DNA from: Suilimivivens sp964571145 | GTDB lineage: Bacteria; Bacillota; Clostridia; Lachnospirales; Lachnospiraceae | Direction of reading: 5' to 3' | DNA length: 5,293 nucleotides | NCBI GenBank assembly: GCA_964571145.1 | Contig: CAZNAP010000145.1 | Span: 1-5,293, forward strand | Shown here: positions 1-5,230 of the stretch, one piece after another | Layout: every line of letters begins with the position of its first letter | Position numbering within the stretch: the first letter of the stretch is position 1 | The notes under the pieces: model-generated | Told to the model about the DNA's origin: nothing | Databases searched by the model: none | What the model saw: the letters and a program-made list of their open reading frames with translations, nothing else | Position numbers and translations under genes: made by a program

Positions 1-16
1 TATCAATGCGAGGGGA

Positions 17-45
17 TTGCGAATTTATGCGGAATGTTGTATAAT
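17..45 (+). promoter_or_regulatory. Candidate sigma-A promoter upstream of the FliD-like gene
   Basis: A perfect -10 box TATAAT lies at 40-45. Seventeen bases upstream is a weaker -35 box, TTGCGA at 17-22, matching the consensus at four of six positions. The start point would fall near 52, giving an untranslated leader of about 77 bases before the ATG at 129. The -10 box and spacing are good, but the -35 box is poor, and a second, flagellar-type promoter candidate lies just downstream. Confidence 0.45.
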
Positions 46-50
46 TGACT

Positions 51-77
51 TAACTATAAGAGAGAATTGTTCGATAT
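51..77 (+). promoter_or_regulatory. Possible sigma-D/sigma-28 (flagellar) promoter
   Basis: TAAC at 51-54 and TTCGATAT at 70-77 are separated by 15 bases. The known flagellar sigma-D/sigma-28 consensus is TAAA, about 15 bases, then GCCGATAT, so this site matches three of four and six of eight positions with ideal spacing. The gene downstream resembles a flagellar cap protein, so a flagellar promoter makes biological sense. The match is imperfect and the region is AT-rich, so chance is possible. Confidence 0.4.
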
Positions 78-88
78 ACATATAACAA

Positions 89-106
89 TGGAACAGGGAA
101 GTTCCA
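89..106 (+). other. Small hairpin in the 5' leader of the FliD-like gene
   Basis: TGGAAC at 89-94 pairs with GTTCCA at 101-106 around a six-base loop. It lies upstream of the ribosome binding site (AAAGGAG, 115-121) without covering it. It could stabilise the mRNA or be incidental; no T-run follows, so it is not a terminator. Confidence 0.3.
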
Positions 107-128
107 CCCAATTCAAAGGAGTGATTAT

Positions 129-911
129 ATGGGAATCAATATTAATGTAAACGCAAAACAAAATTATTCGTATCTGTTTCAAGGACTTTCAGGAAGTACT
201 GGAAGTAACATGAATTTCTTGGCAGACTATGCAAGTATCAAAAATGGCAGCTACGGGAAGCTGATGAAGGCTTACTACAGCAAGGATGCCAGCAAAGAAG
301 TTACGAAGCTTGCGCAGAATACAAACAAGAATCATAATTCTATTTCTACTGCCAAGGACTCCACAGAAACCTTATCCGGCGTGCAGAAAGCAGCCGACAC
401 TTTAAAGGAATCTGCAGACAAGCTGATTGACAGAGGAAATAAGTCTTTGTTCAATAAGGTGGAAGTGGAAAGCAAGGATGATCTTGGTATGACCACTACA
501 TCCATGGAATATGATAAGGATGCAATCTACGAGGCAGTATCAGATTTTGCGAAAGGCTATAATAAGCTGTTAGCAGAAGCAGGAAGTGCCAATACCACCG
601 GTATTTTAAACAGAACTAAATCCTTAGTGGGAATGACAGATGTCAACAAAGATTTATTGGCTAAGGTTGGCGTGACTGTAAATAAGGATAATACACTTTC
701 TGTAGATGAGACGAAACTCAAAGAAGCGAATATGACAACGGTTAAGTCCTTGTTTAATGGAAATTCTTCTTATGCTTACAGAGTATCTGCACAGGCGTCC
801 TTAATTGATTTCGCCGCAGAATCCGAGAGCAATAAGGCCAACACATATACAGCAGCCGGAAGTTACAATTCAGCTTATACAAACGGTGGTCTTTTCGATT
901 ACGGCTTCTAG
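129..911 (+). CDS. Short FliD-like (flagellar hook-associated protein 2 C-terminal-like) protein
   Basis: A 260-residue protein whose second half reads like the conserved end of the flagellar filament cap protein FliD. Residues about 136-148 (VSDFAKGYNKLL) resemble the FliD 'DF-x-x-x-YN' segment. Residues 179-211 follow its pattern: hydrophobic-GVTV, a turn (NKDN), TLSVDETKL, then VKSLFNG. The N-terminal FliD domain is missing; instead there is a Gly/Ser/Asn-rich start and a helical stretch (about 55-105) with a polar, coiled-coil-like composition. There is no signal peptide, membrane segment or cysteine. The C-terminus is rich in Tyr, Gly and Phe. Start choice: AAAGGAG at 115-121 sits seven bases before the ATG. 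It is monocistronic, with its own promoter and terminator. It could be a minor cap or filament-associated protein exported by the flagellar system, but that role is inferred from similarity recalled by eye. A generic 'hypothetical protein' label would also be defensible. Confidence 0.75.
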   Translation: MGININVNAKQNYSYLFQGLSGSTGSNMNFLADYASIKNGSYGKLMKAYYSKDASKEVTKLAQNTNKNHNSISTAKDSTETLSGVQKAADTLKESADKLIDRGNKSLFNKVEVESKDDLGMTTTSMEYDKDAIYEAVSDFAKGYNKLLAEAGSANTTGILNRTKSLVGMTDVNKDLLAKVGVTVNKDNTLSVDETKLKEANMTTVKSLFNGNSSYAYRVSAQASLIDFAAESESNKANTYTAAGSYNSAYTNGGLFDYGF

Positions 912-962
912 GATTGATAGACAAACAGGCACAATGGCCAATTTAATAAATGAAATAAACAG

Positions 963-1005
963 CCCGGTATAGAGTCATAATAGAAGCTATACCGGGTATT
1001 TTATT
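963..1005 (+). terminator. Intrinsic terminator after the FliD-like gene
   Basis: A perfect ten-base stem, CCCGGTATAG at 963-972 pairing with CTATACCGGG at 987-996, has a 14-base loop. It is followed by TATTTTATT. It lies 51 bases after the stop codon at 909-911 and isolates this gene from the kdg genes. Confidence 0.85.
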
Positions 1006-1052
1006 GTAAAAAACTAAAATCCTGTTAGTGACTAAAAGGCAGAAAAAAATAA

Positions 1053-1116
1053 TTAGTAGGTTGCTTAAAAATCCTACTAAAACTATCAAGTTGAAGAACT
1101 TAGTAGGTAGCTTTTT
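1053..1116 (+). promoter_or_regulatory. Attenuator-like competing hairpins
   Basis: The same eight-base word occurs three times in alternating orientation: TTAGTAGG at 1053-1060, its exact complement CCTACTAA at 1073-1080, and TTAGTAGG again at 1100-1107. The middle copy can pair with either flank, so the two hairpins exclude each other. The second hairpin also holds an inner stem AAGTT/AACTT (1088-1092 with 1097-1101), which overlaps the outer stem by two bases. It is followed by CTTTTTCTT (1111-1119), as expected for a weak terminator. This is the geometry of an attenuator, but no promoter directly upstream and no known ligand-binding fold could be identified. It may instead be a cluster of small repeats. 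Confidence 0.35.
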
Positions 1117-1141
1117 CTTCAATTAACCGGCTAAAAGCCGA

Positions 1142-1217
1142 CAAGAAAGCTATTAATAGGTTGTTTTTAGGACGATTTAACCTATGCAATGCCAGCAAGG
1201 AAGCTATTTGTAGGTTG
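1142..1217 (+). repeat. 22-base imperfect direct repeat, two copies
   Basis: Copies at 1142-1163 and 1196-1217 differ at only three of 22 positions; both contain AAGCTATT and end in TAGGTTG. They start 54 bases apart. The end of the first copy also forms an inverted repeat with the spacer: ATAGGTT at 1156-1162 pairs with AACCTAT at 1179-1185. A third, weaker match ending in TAGGTTG lies at about 1051-1063. Two copies are too few and the repeats too diverged for a CRISPR array. Confidence 0.6.
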
Positions 1218-1225
1218 GCAGCACA

Positions 1226-1245
1226 GAATTTTGTGGACAAAATTC
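1226..1245. promoter_or_regulatory. 20-base palindrome, possible operator
   Basis: GAATTTTGT (1226-1234) and ACAAAATTC (1237-1245) are perfect inverted arms around a two-base centre, GG. The short centre suits a dimeric DNA-binding protein better than an RNA hairpin. The core TTGTNNACAA resembles operators of the GntR/FadR family, which commonly control uronate and sugar-acid genes; this link is inferred. A possible promoter, TTGGCA (1215-1220) with 17 bases to CAAAAT (1238-1243), overlaps it, so a bound repressor could block that promoter. No regulator gene is in the window. Confidence 0.4.
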
Positions 1246-1305
1246 AACTATTCATGCATTTGAGTAGGAAAACGGTATTCTAAATCGGTAGGCTAAATGC
1301 AACAA

Positions 1306-1334
1306 TTGATACTTTTAGTCACCCAAAGTAGAAT
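1306..1334 (+). promoter_or_regulatory. Candidate distal sigma-A promoter for kdgA
   Basis: TTGATA at 1306-1311 and TAGAAT at 1329-1334 are separated by 17 bases, each matching consensus at five of six positions. Transcription would start near 1341 and give a leader of about 170 bases before kdgA. It would read through the small inverted repeat at 1356-1371. Confidence 0.45.
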
Positions 1335-1355
1335 TTGCAGGATTTTCTTATTATA

Positions 1356-1371
1356 TCAAGGCCTACCTTGA
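1356..1371 (+). repeat. Short inverted repeat upstream of kdgA
   Basis: TCAAGG (1356-1361) and CCTTGA (1366-1371) form a six-base perfect stem with a four-base loop. No T-run follows, so it is not a terminator. It could be a hairpin in the leader from the distal promoter, or an operator. Confidence 0.35.
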
Positions 1372-1390
1372 AGTGATTCAGGGTTCGAAC

Positions 1391-1408
1391 AAGCACCGAG
1401 TGAATAAT
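1391..1408 (+). repeat. Dispersed intergenic repeat, copy 1 (partial)
   Basis: AAGCACCGAGTGA at 1391-1403 is identical to 13 bases just after the ZIP transporter gene (4367-4379), and similar to the sequence after the lipoprotein gene (5210-5222). Here the match then diverges (ATAAT). Unlike the other two copies it does not follow a recognisable gene end. Confidence 0.5.
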
Positions 1409-1444
1409 ACTACAAGATTTGAAATATTTTGTAGACTTTTTGAA

Positions 1445-1473
1445 ATGACATGAGTGACGTAATAGGGTATACT
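1445..1473 (+). promoter_or_regulatory. Probable sigma-A promoter for kdgA-kdgK
   Basis: ATGACA at 1445-1450 and TATACT at 1468-1473 each match the consensus at five of six positions and have the ideal 17-base spacing. The start point would be near 1480, about 33 bases before the kdgA ATG and upstream of its ribosome binding site. The spacer contains GAGTGACGTAA (1452-1462), a variant of the dispersed intergenic repeat. Confidence 0.6.
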
Positions 1474-1512
1474 TATGGAAAAGAATTTTTTTGTTGAAGA
1501 AAGGAATTAGGC

Positions 1513-2475
1513 ATGAATCCAATTATTGAAGAAATTAGTAAAATAGGTATTGTACCCGTGATTGCACTAGAGGATGCCAAAGATGCAAGGCCACTTGCCA
1601 AGGCTTTGATTCAAGGTGGAATCAACTGCGCAGAGGTGACTTTTCGGACGGCGGCAGCCCGTGAATCAATTGAGATAATCGCAAAAGAATTTCCGGAGAT
1701 GCTGTTAGGCGCAGGAACTGTTTTGACCACAGAACAAGTAGATGCTGCTGTGGAGGCAGGTGCCAAATTTATCGTCAGTCCTGGTCTGAATCCTGTGACC
1801 GTTGCGTATTGTGTAGAAAAGGGTATTCCGGTTATCCCCGGAACAGCGAACCCAAGTGATGTAGAAGTTGCTTTATCTTACGGGCTGGAGGTCGTGAAGT
1901 TTTTTCCGGCACAGGCAGCAGGCGGCATAGCCATGATTAAAGCCATGAGTGCTCCTTATGGAAAAGTCAAATTTCTGCCTACGGGAGGGATTACAGCGGA
2001 CAATTTGAAAGAATATTTAGACTTTAATAAAGTCATTGCCTGCGGCGGAAGCTGGATGGTTAATAAAGACCTGATTGCTAACGGTGAGTTTGAACAAATA
2101 GAGAAATTAACAAGAGAAGCAGTTACGAAGATGCTTGGATTTGAATTGCGCCATATTGGAATCAACAGTGCCAGCGAGACAGAAGCAGTTCAGACAGCCG
2201 GTTCATTCGAGACAATTTTTGGAATGCTGAATAAAGAAGGCAGCTCATCCATTTTTGCAGGGCAGGGGATAGAAGTGATGAAATTCCAGGGCGTTGGCAC
2301 ACATGGACACATTGCCATAGCCACCAATTATATTGAAAGAGCGGTTTATCATTTAAAGAAACAAGGTGTTGCATTTGATGAAGAATCCGCAGGATATGAT
2401 GCCAAGGGTAACTTGCGTATGATTTATTTGCAGGGTGAATTTGGTGGATTTGGCGTACATCTTTTACAAAAATAA
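1513..2475 (+). CDS. kdgA: KHG/KDPG aldolase with C-terminal VOC-like domain
   Basis: This cytoplasmic class I aldolase splits 2-keto-3-deoxy-6-phosphogluconate to pyruvate and glyceraldehyde-3-phosphate; family members often also act on 4-hydroxy-2-oxoglutarate. Residues 1-208 form the aldolase barrel. Visible landmarks are EVTFRT (41-46, with the Glu and Arg that handle substrate), GAGTV (67-70 region), the Schiff-base lysine K129 in VVKFFPA, and PTGGI (156-160) in the phosphate-binding part. The family is usually 200-215 residues; this protein has 320. The extra residues, about 210-320, start LRHIGIN and end with GHIAIATNYIERAVYHL and GFGVHLLQK. This resembles a glyoxalase/VOC (vicinal oxygen chelate) domain, with H214, H266 and E309 or H316 as possible metal ligands. 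The fusion is in one uninterrupted frame with no internal start signal. AGAAAGGA (1498-1505) sits seven bases before the ATG. It is followed 17 bases later by kdgK, the enzyme that makes its substrate. The aldolase call is firm; the role of the VOC part is unknown. Confidence 0.93.
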   Translation: MNPIIEEISKIGIVPVIALEDAKDARPLAKALIQGGINCAEVTFRTAAARESIEIIAKEFPEMLLGAGTVLTTEQVDAAVEAGAKFIVSPGLNPVTVAYCVEKGIPVIPGTANPSDVEVALSYGLEVVKFFPAQAAGGIAMIKAMSAPYGKVKFLPTGGITADNLKEYLDFNKVIACGGSWMVNKDLIANGEFEQIEKLTREAVTKMLGFELRHIGINSASETEAVQTAGSFETIFGMLNKEGSSSIFAGQGIEVMKFQGVGTHGHIAIATNYIERAVYHLKKQGVAFDEESAGYDAKGNLRMIYLQGEFGGFGVHLLQK

Positions 2476-2492
2476 CAGGAGGATAAATAGAG

Positions 2493-3518
2493 ATGAGTAA
2501 AAAGGTTGTTACTTTCGGAGAAATTATGTTAAGACTGGCACCGGAGGGTTATTATCGCTTCGTACAAGCGGAAAGCTACGGCGCAACTTATGGAGGCGGA
2601 GAAGCCAATGTTGCGGTATCTTTGGCTAATTATGGACTGAATTCCATGTTTGTTACTAAATTACCCAAGCATGAGATTGGGCAGGCAGGGATTAATTCTT
2701 TGCGTAAATACGGAGTAGATACTTCTAAAATTACACGTGGTGGAAACAGAGTCGGCATTTACTTCTTGGAAAAGGGTGCTTCTCAGCGTCCGTCTAAGGT
2801 TATTTATGACCGTGCAGGCTCAGCCATTGCAGAAGCGACAGTAGAAGATTTTGACTGGGATGCTATTTTCGAGGGAGCAGACTGGTTTCATTTTACTGGC
2901 ATCACGCCGGCACTTTCAGACCAGGTGGCTGATATTTGCCTGATTGCTTGTAAGAAAGCCAAAGAAAAGGGAATTATGATTAGTTGTGATTTAAATTATC
3001 GTAATAAACTTTGGACTAAAGAAAAGGCCAGACAGGTAATGGGCAAATTATGTGAGTATGTGGACGTATGTATTGCAAATGAAGAGGATGCCTCGGATGT
3101 ATTTGGAATCAAAGCAGCCAATACTGATGTAACAAAAGGCGAAGTCAACCATGAGGGTTATAAAGAAGTGGCAAAGCAATTAGCGGACCGCTTTGGATTT
3201 AAAAAGGTAGCAATTACACTTAGAACCTCTCTTTCTGCAAATGATAACTTATGGGCAGCCATGTTATATGAAGGTGGCGAATATTATTTCAGTAAGCAAT
3301 ACCAGATGCATATAGTAGATCGTGTAGGCGGAGGAGATTCCTTTGGCGGCGGATTGATTTATTCCAGTTTGGAAAACTATACACCGCAGCAGACGATTGA
3401 GTTTGCAGTGGCAGCTAGTTGTTTGAAACATGCTATAGAGGGTGATTTCAATATGGTTTCTGTGGATGAAGTTGCAAAACTGGCAGGTGGCGATGCTTCA
3501 GGTCGTGTACAAAGATAG
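2493..3518 (+). CDS. kdgK: 2-keto-3-deoxygluconate kinase (PfkB family)
   Basis: A 341-residue PfkB-family sugar kinase that uses ATP to phosphorylate 2-keto-3-deoxygluconate to KDPG, the substrate of the aldolase encoded just upstream. Visible family features are the N-terminal GEIMLRL (9-15), the substrate-binding GGGEANVAV (34-42), SCDLNYRNKLW (164-174, typical of KDG kinases) and the PfkB signature DRVGGGDSFGGG (276-287), in which D282 is the expected catalytic base. Length is normal for the family. The second glycine of the usual GAGD motif region reads GGGD, a common variant rather than a defect. AGGAGG at 2477-2482, ten bases before the ATG, is an ideal ribosome binding site, and the 17-base gap from kdgA indicates one transcript. 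Other PfkB kinases (fructokinase, ribokinase) are possible on fold alone, but the neighbour and the DLNYR segment favour KDG. No membrane or secretion signals are present. Confidence 0.92.
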   Translation: MSKKVVTFGEIMLRLAPEGYYRFVQAESYGATYGGGEANVAVSLANYGLNSMFVTKLPKHEIGQAGINSLRKYGVDTSKITRGGNRVGIYFLEKGASQRPSKVIYDRAGSAIAEATVEDFDWDAIFEGADWFHFTGITPALSDQVADICLIACKKAKEKGIMISCDLNYRNKLWTKEKARQVMGKLCEYVDVCIANEEDASDVFGIKAANTDVTKGEVNHEGYKEVAKQLADRFGFKKVAITLRTSLSANDNLWAAMLYEGGEYYFSKQYQMHIVDRVGGGDSFGGGLIYSSLENYTPQQTIEFAVAASCLKHAIEGDFNMVSVDEVAKLAGGDASGRVQR

Positions 3519-3573
3519 AAGAAATAGAGTTTCTTTATAAGATAGAATTCGTAAATAATGGAAAGAGGTCAAT

Positions 3574-4368
3574 ATGAATCAGGCAATTATCTGGGCAGCA
3601 GGTGGAACCGGTTTTACTTTCTTGATGACGGCATTAGGCGCCGGTTTGGTTTTCATTTTTAAAAAGGAAATGGGAAAAGGCATTCAGCGTGCTTTTCTGG
3701 GTTTCGCAGCAGGGGTCATGATTGCGGCGTCTGTATGGTCGTTGTTAATTCCGGCCATTGAAGAAACGGAAAGCAATGGCGGAATAGGCTGGGTACCGGC
3801 AGCTGGCGGCTTTATTTTGGGTGGGGTCTTTTTACTCTTATTGGATTTCATTATGCCACATTTGCATATAGGAGAGCAAAAACCGGAAGGAATGCCCTCT
3901 GCATTTAGACGAACAACGCTGCTTGTGTTAGCGGTAACACTGCACAATATTCCGGAAGGAATGGCAGTTGGATTGGCGTTTGCTTTAGCAGCACAGCATC
4001 CCGGTGATCAGGCATTATTTGCAGCGGCTGTAACGCTGGCACTGGGAATCGGTATTCAGAATTTTCCGGAAGGCGCAGCCATTTCGTTACCATTAAGACA
4101 AGAAGGAATGAGCCGCTTAAAGGCCTTTGCGCTGGGCAGTCTGTCAGGTATTGTGGAGCTTTTGTTTGGAGTTGGCATTACACTTATTGCAACATTAATC
4201 TCTCCTTATATGCCGTGGTTTTTGGCCTTTGCAGCAGGTGCTATGATTTATGTAGTAGTGGAGGAATTGATTCCGGAAGCCAACCAAGGAGAACATTCTA
4301 ATCTGGGAACCATTGGTGTTATGGCAGGTTTCCTGATTATGATGATTTTAGATGTGGCATTAGGATAA
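3574..4368 (+). CDS. ZIP family divalent metal transporter
   Basis: A 264-residue membrane protein of the ZIP family, which brings zinc, iron or manganese into the cytoplasm. Hydrophobic segments fall at about 5-28, 40-60, 72-93, 112-139, 145-173, 185-210, 213-234 and 245-263, giving the usual eight. The metal-binding signatures are intact: HNIPEG at 124-129 (fourth segment) and QNFPEG at 162-167 (fifth). LIPAIEE (58-64) and VVEELIPEA (228-236) are also typical of the GufA/ZupT branch. The loop between segments three and four is short, with only PHLH (95-98) rather than a long histidine-rich stretch. AAAGAGG at 3562-3568, five bases before the ATG, supports the start. It lies 55 bases after kdgK with no convincing terminator or promoter between, so it may be co-transcribed, although a metabolic link is not obvious. 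The exact metal cannot be told from sequence; I therefore give no symbol. Confidence 0.93.
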   Translation: MNQAIIWAAGGTGFTFLMTALGAGLVFIFKKEMGKGIQRAFLGFAAGVMIAASVWSLLIPAIEETESNGGIGWVPAAGGFILGGVFLLLLDFIMPHLHIGEQKPEGMPSAFRRTTLLVLAVTLHNIPEGMAVGLAFALAAQHPGDQALFAAAVTLALGIGIQNFPEGAAISLPLRQEGMSRLKAFALGSLSGIVELLFGVGITLIATLISPYMPWFLAFAAGAMIYVVVEELIPEANQGEHSNLGTIGVMAGFLIMMILDVALG

Positions 4369-4388
4369 GCACCGAGTGACTAAGTGAC
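4366..4388 (+). repeat. Dispersed intergenic repeat, copy 2 (overlaps ZIP gene stop)
   Basis: The repeat begins with the TAA stop codon of the ZIP gene and continues AGCACCGAGTGACTAAGT. The copy at 5209-5230 begins the same way with the stop of the lipoprotein gene, differing at two positions over the 20 bases 4366-4385. Within it TGACTAAGTGACTA contains TGACTA twice. Confidence 0.55.
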
Positions 4389-4404
4389 TATTTACGAGAT
4401 TAGG

Positions 4405-4434
4405 TTGAAAAACTGAGCTAAGGAACGGTATAAT
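4405..4434 (+). promoter_or_regulatory. Sigma-A promoter of the lipoprotein gene
   Basis: TTGAAA at 4405-4410 (five? of six allowing for C-to-A: TTGAcA/TTGAAA) and a perfect TATAAT at 4429-4434 are separated by 18 bases. The start point would be near 4441, about 27 bases before the ATG at 4468, so the lipoprotein is probably expressed independently of the upstream genes. Confidence 0.7.
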
Positions 4435-4467
4435 AGAAACAGCTTGATAAGATAAAAGGAGAGAATT

Positions 4468-5211
4468 ATGAAAAAGCAATTACTGGTATTGGTTTTAGCT
4501 AGTTCGTTATTGATGACAGCTTGTGGTGGACAGAGTACATCCGCAGAGGCAGATGCACAGACAACAGGTGATGAGGCTGTTGCAGTAGTGGCAGAGGAAA
4601 CGGAAACAACCGAGGCAGAAACTGAAGAAACACAGGAAGAACCTGAAATTGCTGTTGCTCCTGAGGAAAAAGTGCGGGATTATGTAAAGGGTACTTCAGA
4701 CGAGAATGGGTATGCAAGCGAGTGGCTCGGTCTACGCTTTACAGCCCCGGAAGATGCGACCATGATGACAGAAGAAGAACTCAATGACTTGATGGGTATC
4801 AGTAAGGATTTGCTTTCGGGCGATGCGAATGCACTTCAGGCCGAATATGCAGAGCTGACTTCTGTCATTGAAATGATTTGTACAGCAGAATCTGGAACAC
4901 CCAATATTAGCATGTCTACAGAAAAGATAACTGTTAGTGTTAGTATCGAAGATTACCTGAAAGCATTTGAGGAGACGTTGACCAGTGTAACCACCATGAC
5001 CTATACGGTTATCAGTAATGATGAAACGGTTACAATCGGTGGAAAAGAATTTAATAAAATCGGAGTGAAGGCTGAATGCGATGGACAGACTATGTATCAG
5101 GATTGTTATATAGCGATGCAGGGTGATCGCATTATTTCGAATGCAGTAACTTATACAGAAGATACTGCAGAACAGGCAGCAACCATGCTGGAAGGCTTCG
5201 CAGAATATTAA
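4468..5211 (+). CDS. Lipoprotein of unknown function
   Basis: A 247-residue predicted lipoprotein. The N-terminus is a classic lipoprotein signal: MKK, a hydrophobic stretch (5-16), then LMTAC with the lipidated cysteine at C19, so the mature protein should be anchored on the outer face of the membrane. Residues 20-68 are a low-complexity linker rich in Glu, Thr and Ala, suggesting a flexible, acidic spacer through the cell wall. From about 69 onward is a folded-looking domain starting YVKGTSDENGYASEWLGLRFTAPE (first part 72-90), with three further cysteines (C138, C204, C213) and predicted alternating strands near the end (about 180-226). I do not recognise a named family; proteins of this layout, with a WLGLRF-type motif, occur as hypothetical lipoproteins in Clostridia as far as I recall. 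AAGGAG at 4456-4461, six bases before the ATG, supports the start. It has its own promoter and terminator. No transporter permease adjoins it, so a substrate-binding role is not supported. Confidence 0.88.
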   Translation: MKKQLLVLVLASSLLMTACGGQSTSAEADAQTTGDEAVAVVAEETETTEAETEETQEEPEIAVAPEEKVRDYVKGTSDENGYASEWLGLRFTAPEDATMMTEEELNDLMGISKDLLSGDANALQAEYAELTSVIEMICTAESGTPNISMSTEKITVSVSIEDYLKAFEETLTSVTTMTYTVISNDETVTIGGKEFNKIGVKAECDGQTMYQDCYIAMQGDRIISNAVTYTEDTAEQAATMLEGFAEY

Positions 5212-5230
5212 GCATCGAGTGGCTAAGTAG
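5209..5230 (+). repeat. Dispersed intergenic repeat, copy 3 (overlaps lipoprotein stop)
   Basis: This copy begins with the TAA stop codon of the lipoprotein gene and continues AGCATCGAGTGGCTAAGT. It matches the copy at 4366-4388 apart from C-to-T and A-to-G changes in the first 20 bases, then diverges. Confidence 0.55.

Larger units (their letters stand above)
1006..1512. other. Structured intergenic region without a credible gene
   Basis: No reading frame here has both a plausible ribosome binding site and a protein-like composition; the only long frame (minus strand, 1319-1522) has neither. The region holds several inverted repeats. Those with their own entries are 1053-1116, 1142-1217, 1226-1245 and 1356-1371. 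Others are CGGCT/AGCCG at 1128-1132 and 1136-1140, and TGCATTT/AAATGCA at 1255-1261 and 1295-1301. A GTAGG or TAGG word recurs at about 1056, 1103, 1157, 1211, 1264 and 1288, suggesting decayed repeat units. The density of hairpins suggests either a regulatory leader for kdgA or an accumulation of small intergenic repeats. It contains no tRNA, riboswitch or small RNA that I can name. Confidence 0.6.

Noticed and set aside
1142..1217. Possible CRISPR array
   Set aside because: Only two diverged copies of the repeat with one spacer, no further regular copies and no cas genes.
1381..1400. GGGTTCGAAC resembling the T-loop of a tRNA
   Set aside because: The flanking bases do not form a five-base T-stem, and no acceptor, D or anticodon arms can be found around it.
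1319..1522. 67-residue minus-strand open frame in the gap before kdgA
   Set aside because: It overlaps the kdgA promoter and start codon, has no clear ribosome binding site, and has a Lys/Phe/Ser/His-rich composition typical of chance translation of AT-rich DNA.
3100..3360. GGGD in place of GAGD in the KdgK catalytic motif as a sign of inactivation
   Set aside because: The catalytic aspartate D282 and surrounding glycines are present, and the Gly variant is compatible with active PfkB kinases.
3519..3535. Terminator after kdgK
   Set aside because: The AAGAAA/TTTCTT stem is six bases long with one G-C pair, too weak for an intrinsic terminator.
3684..4093. Two overlapping minus-strand frames opposite the ZIP transporter
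   Set aside because: Their protein composition is not credible and the plus strand encodes an intact ZIP protein with both signature motifs.
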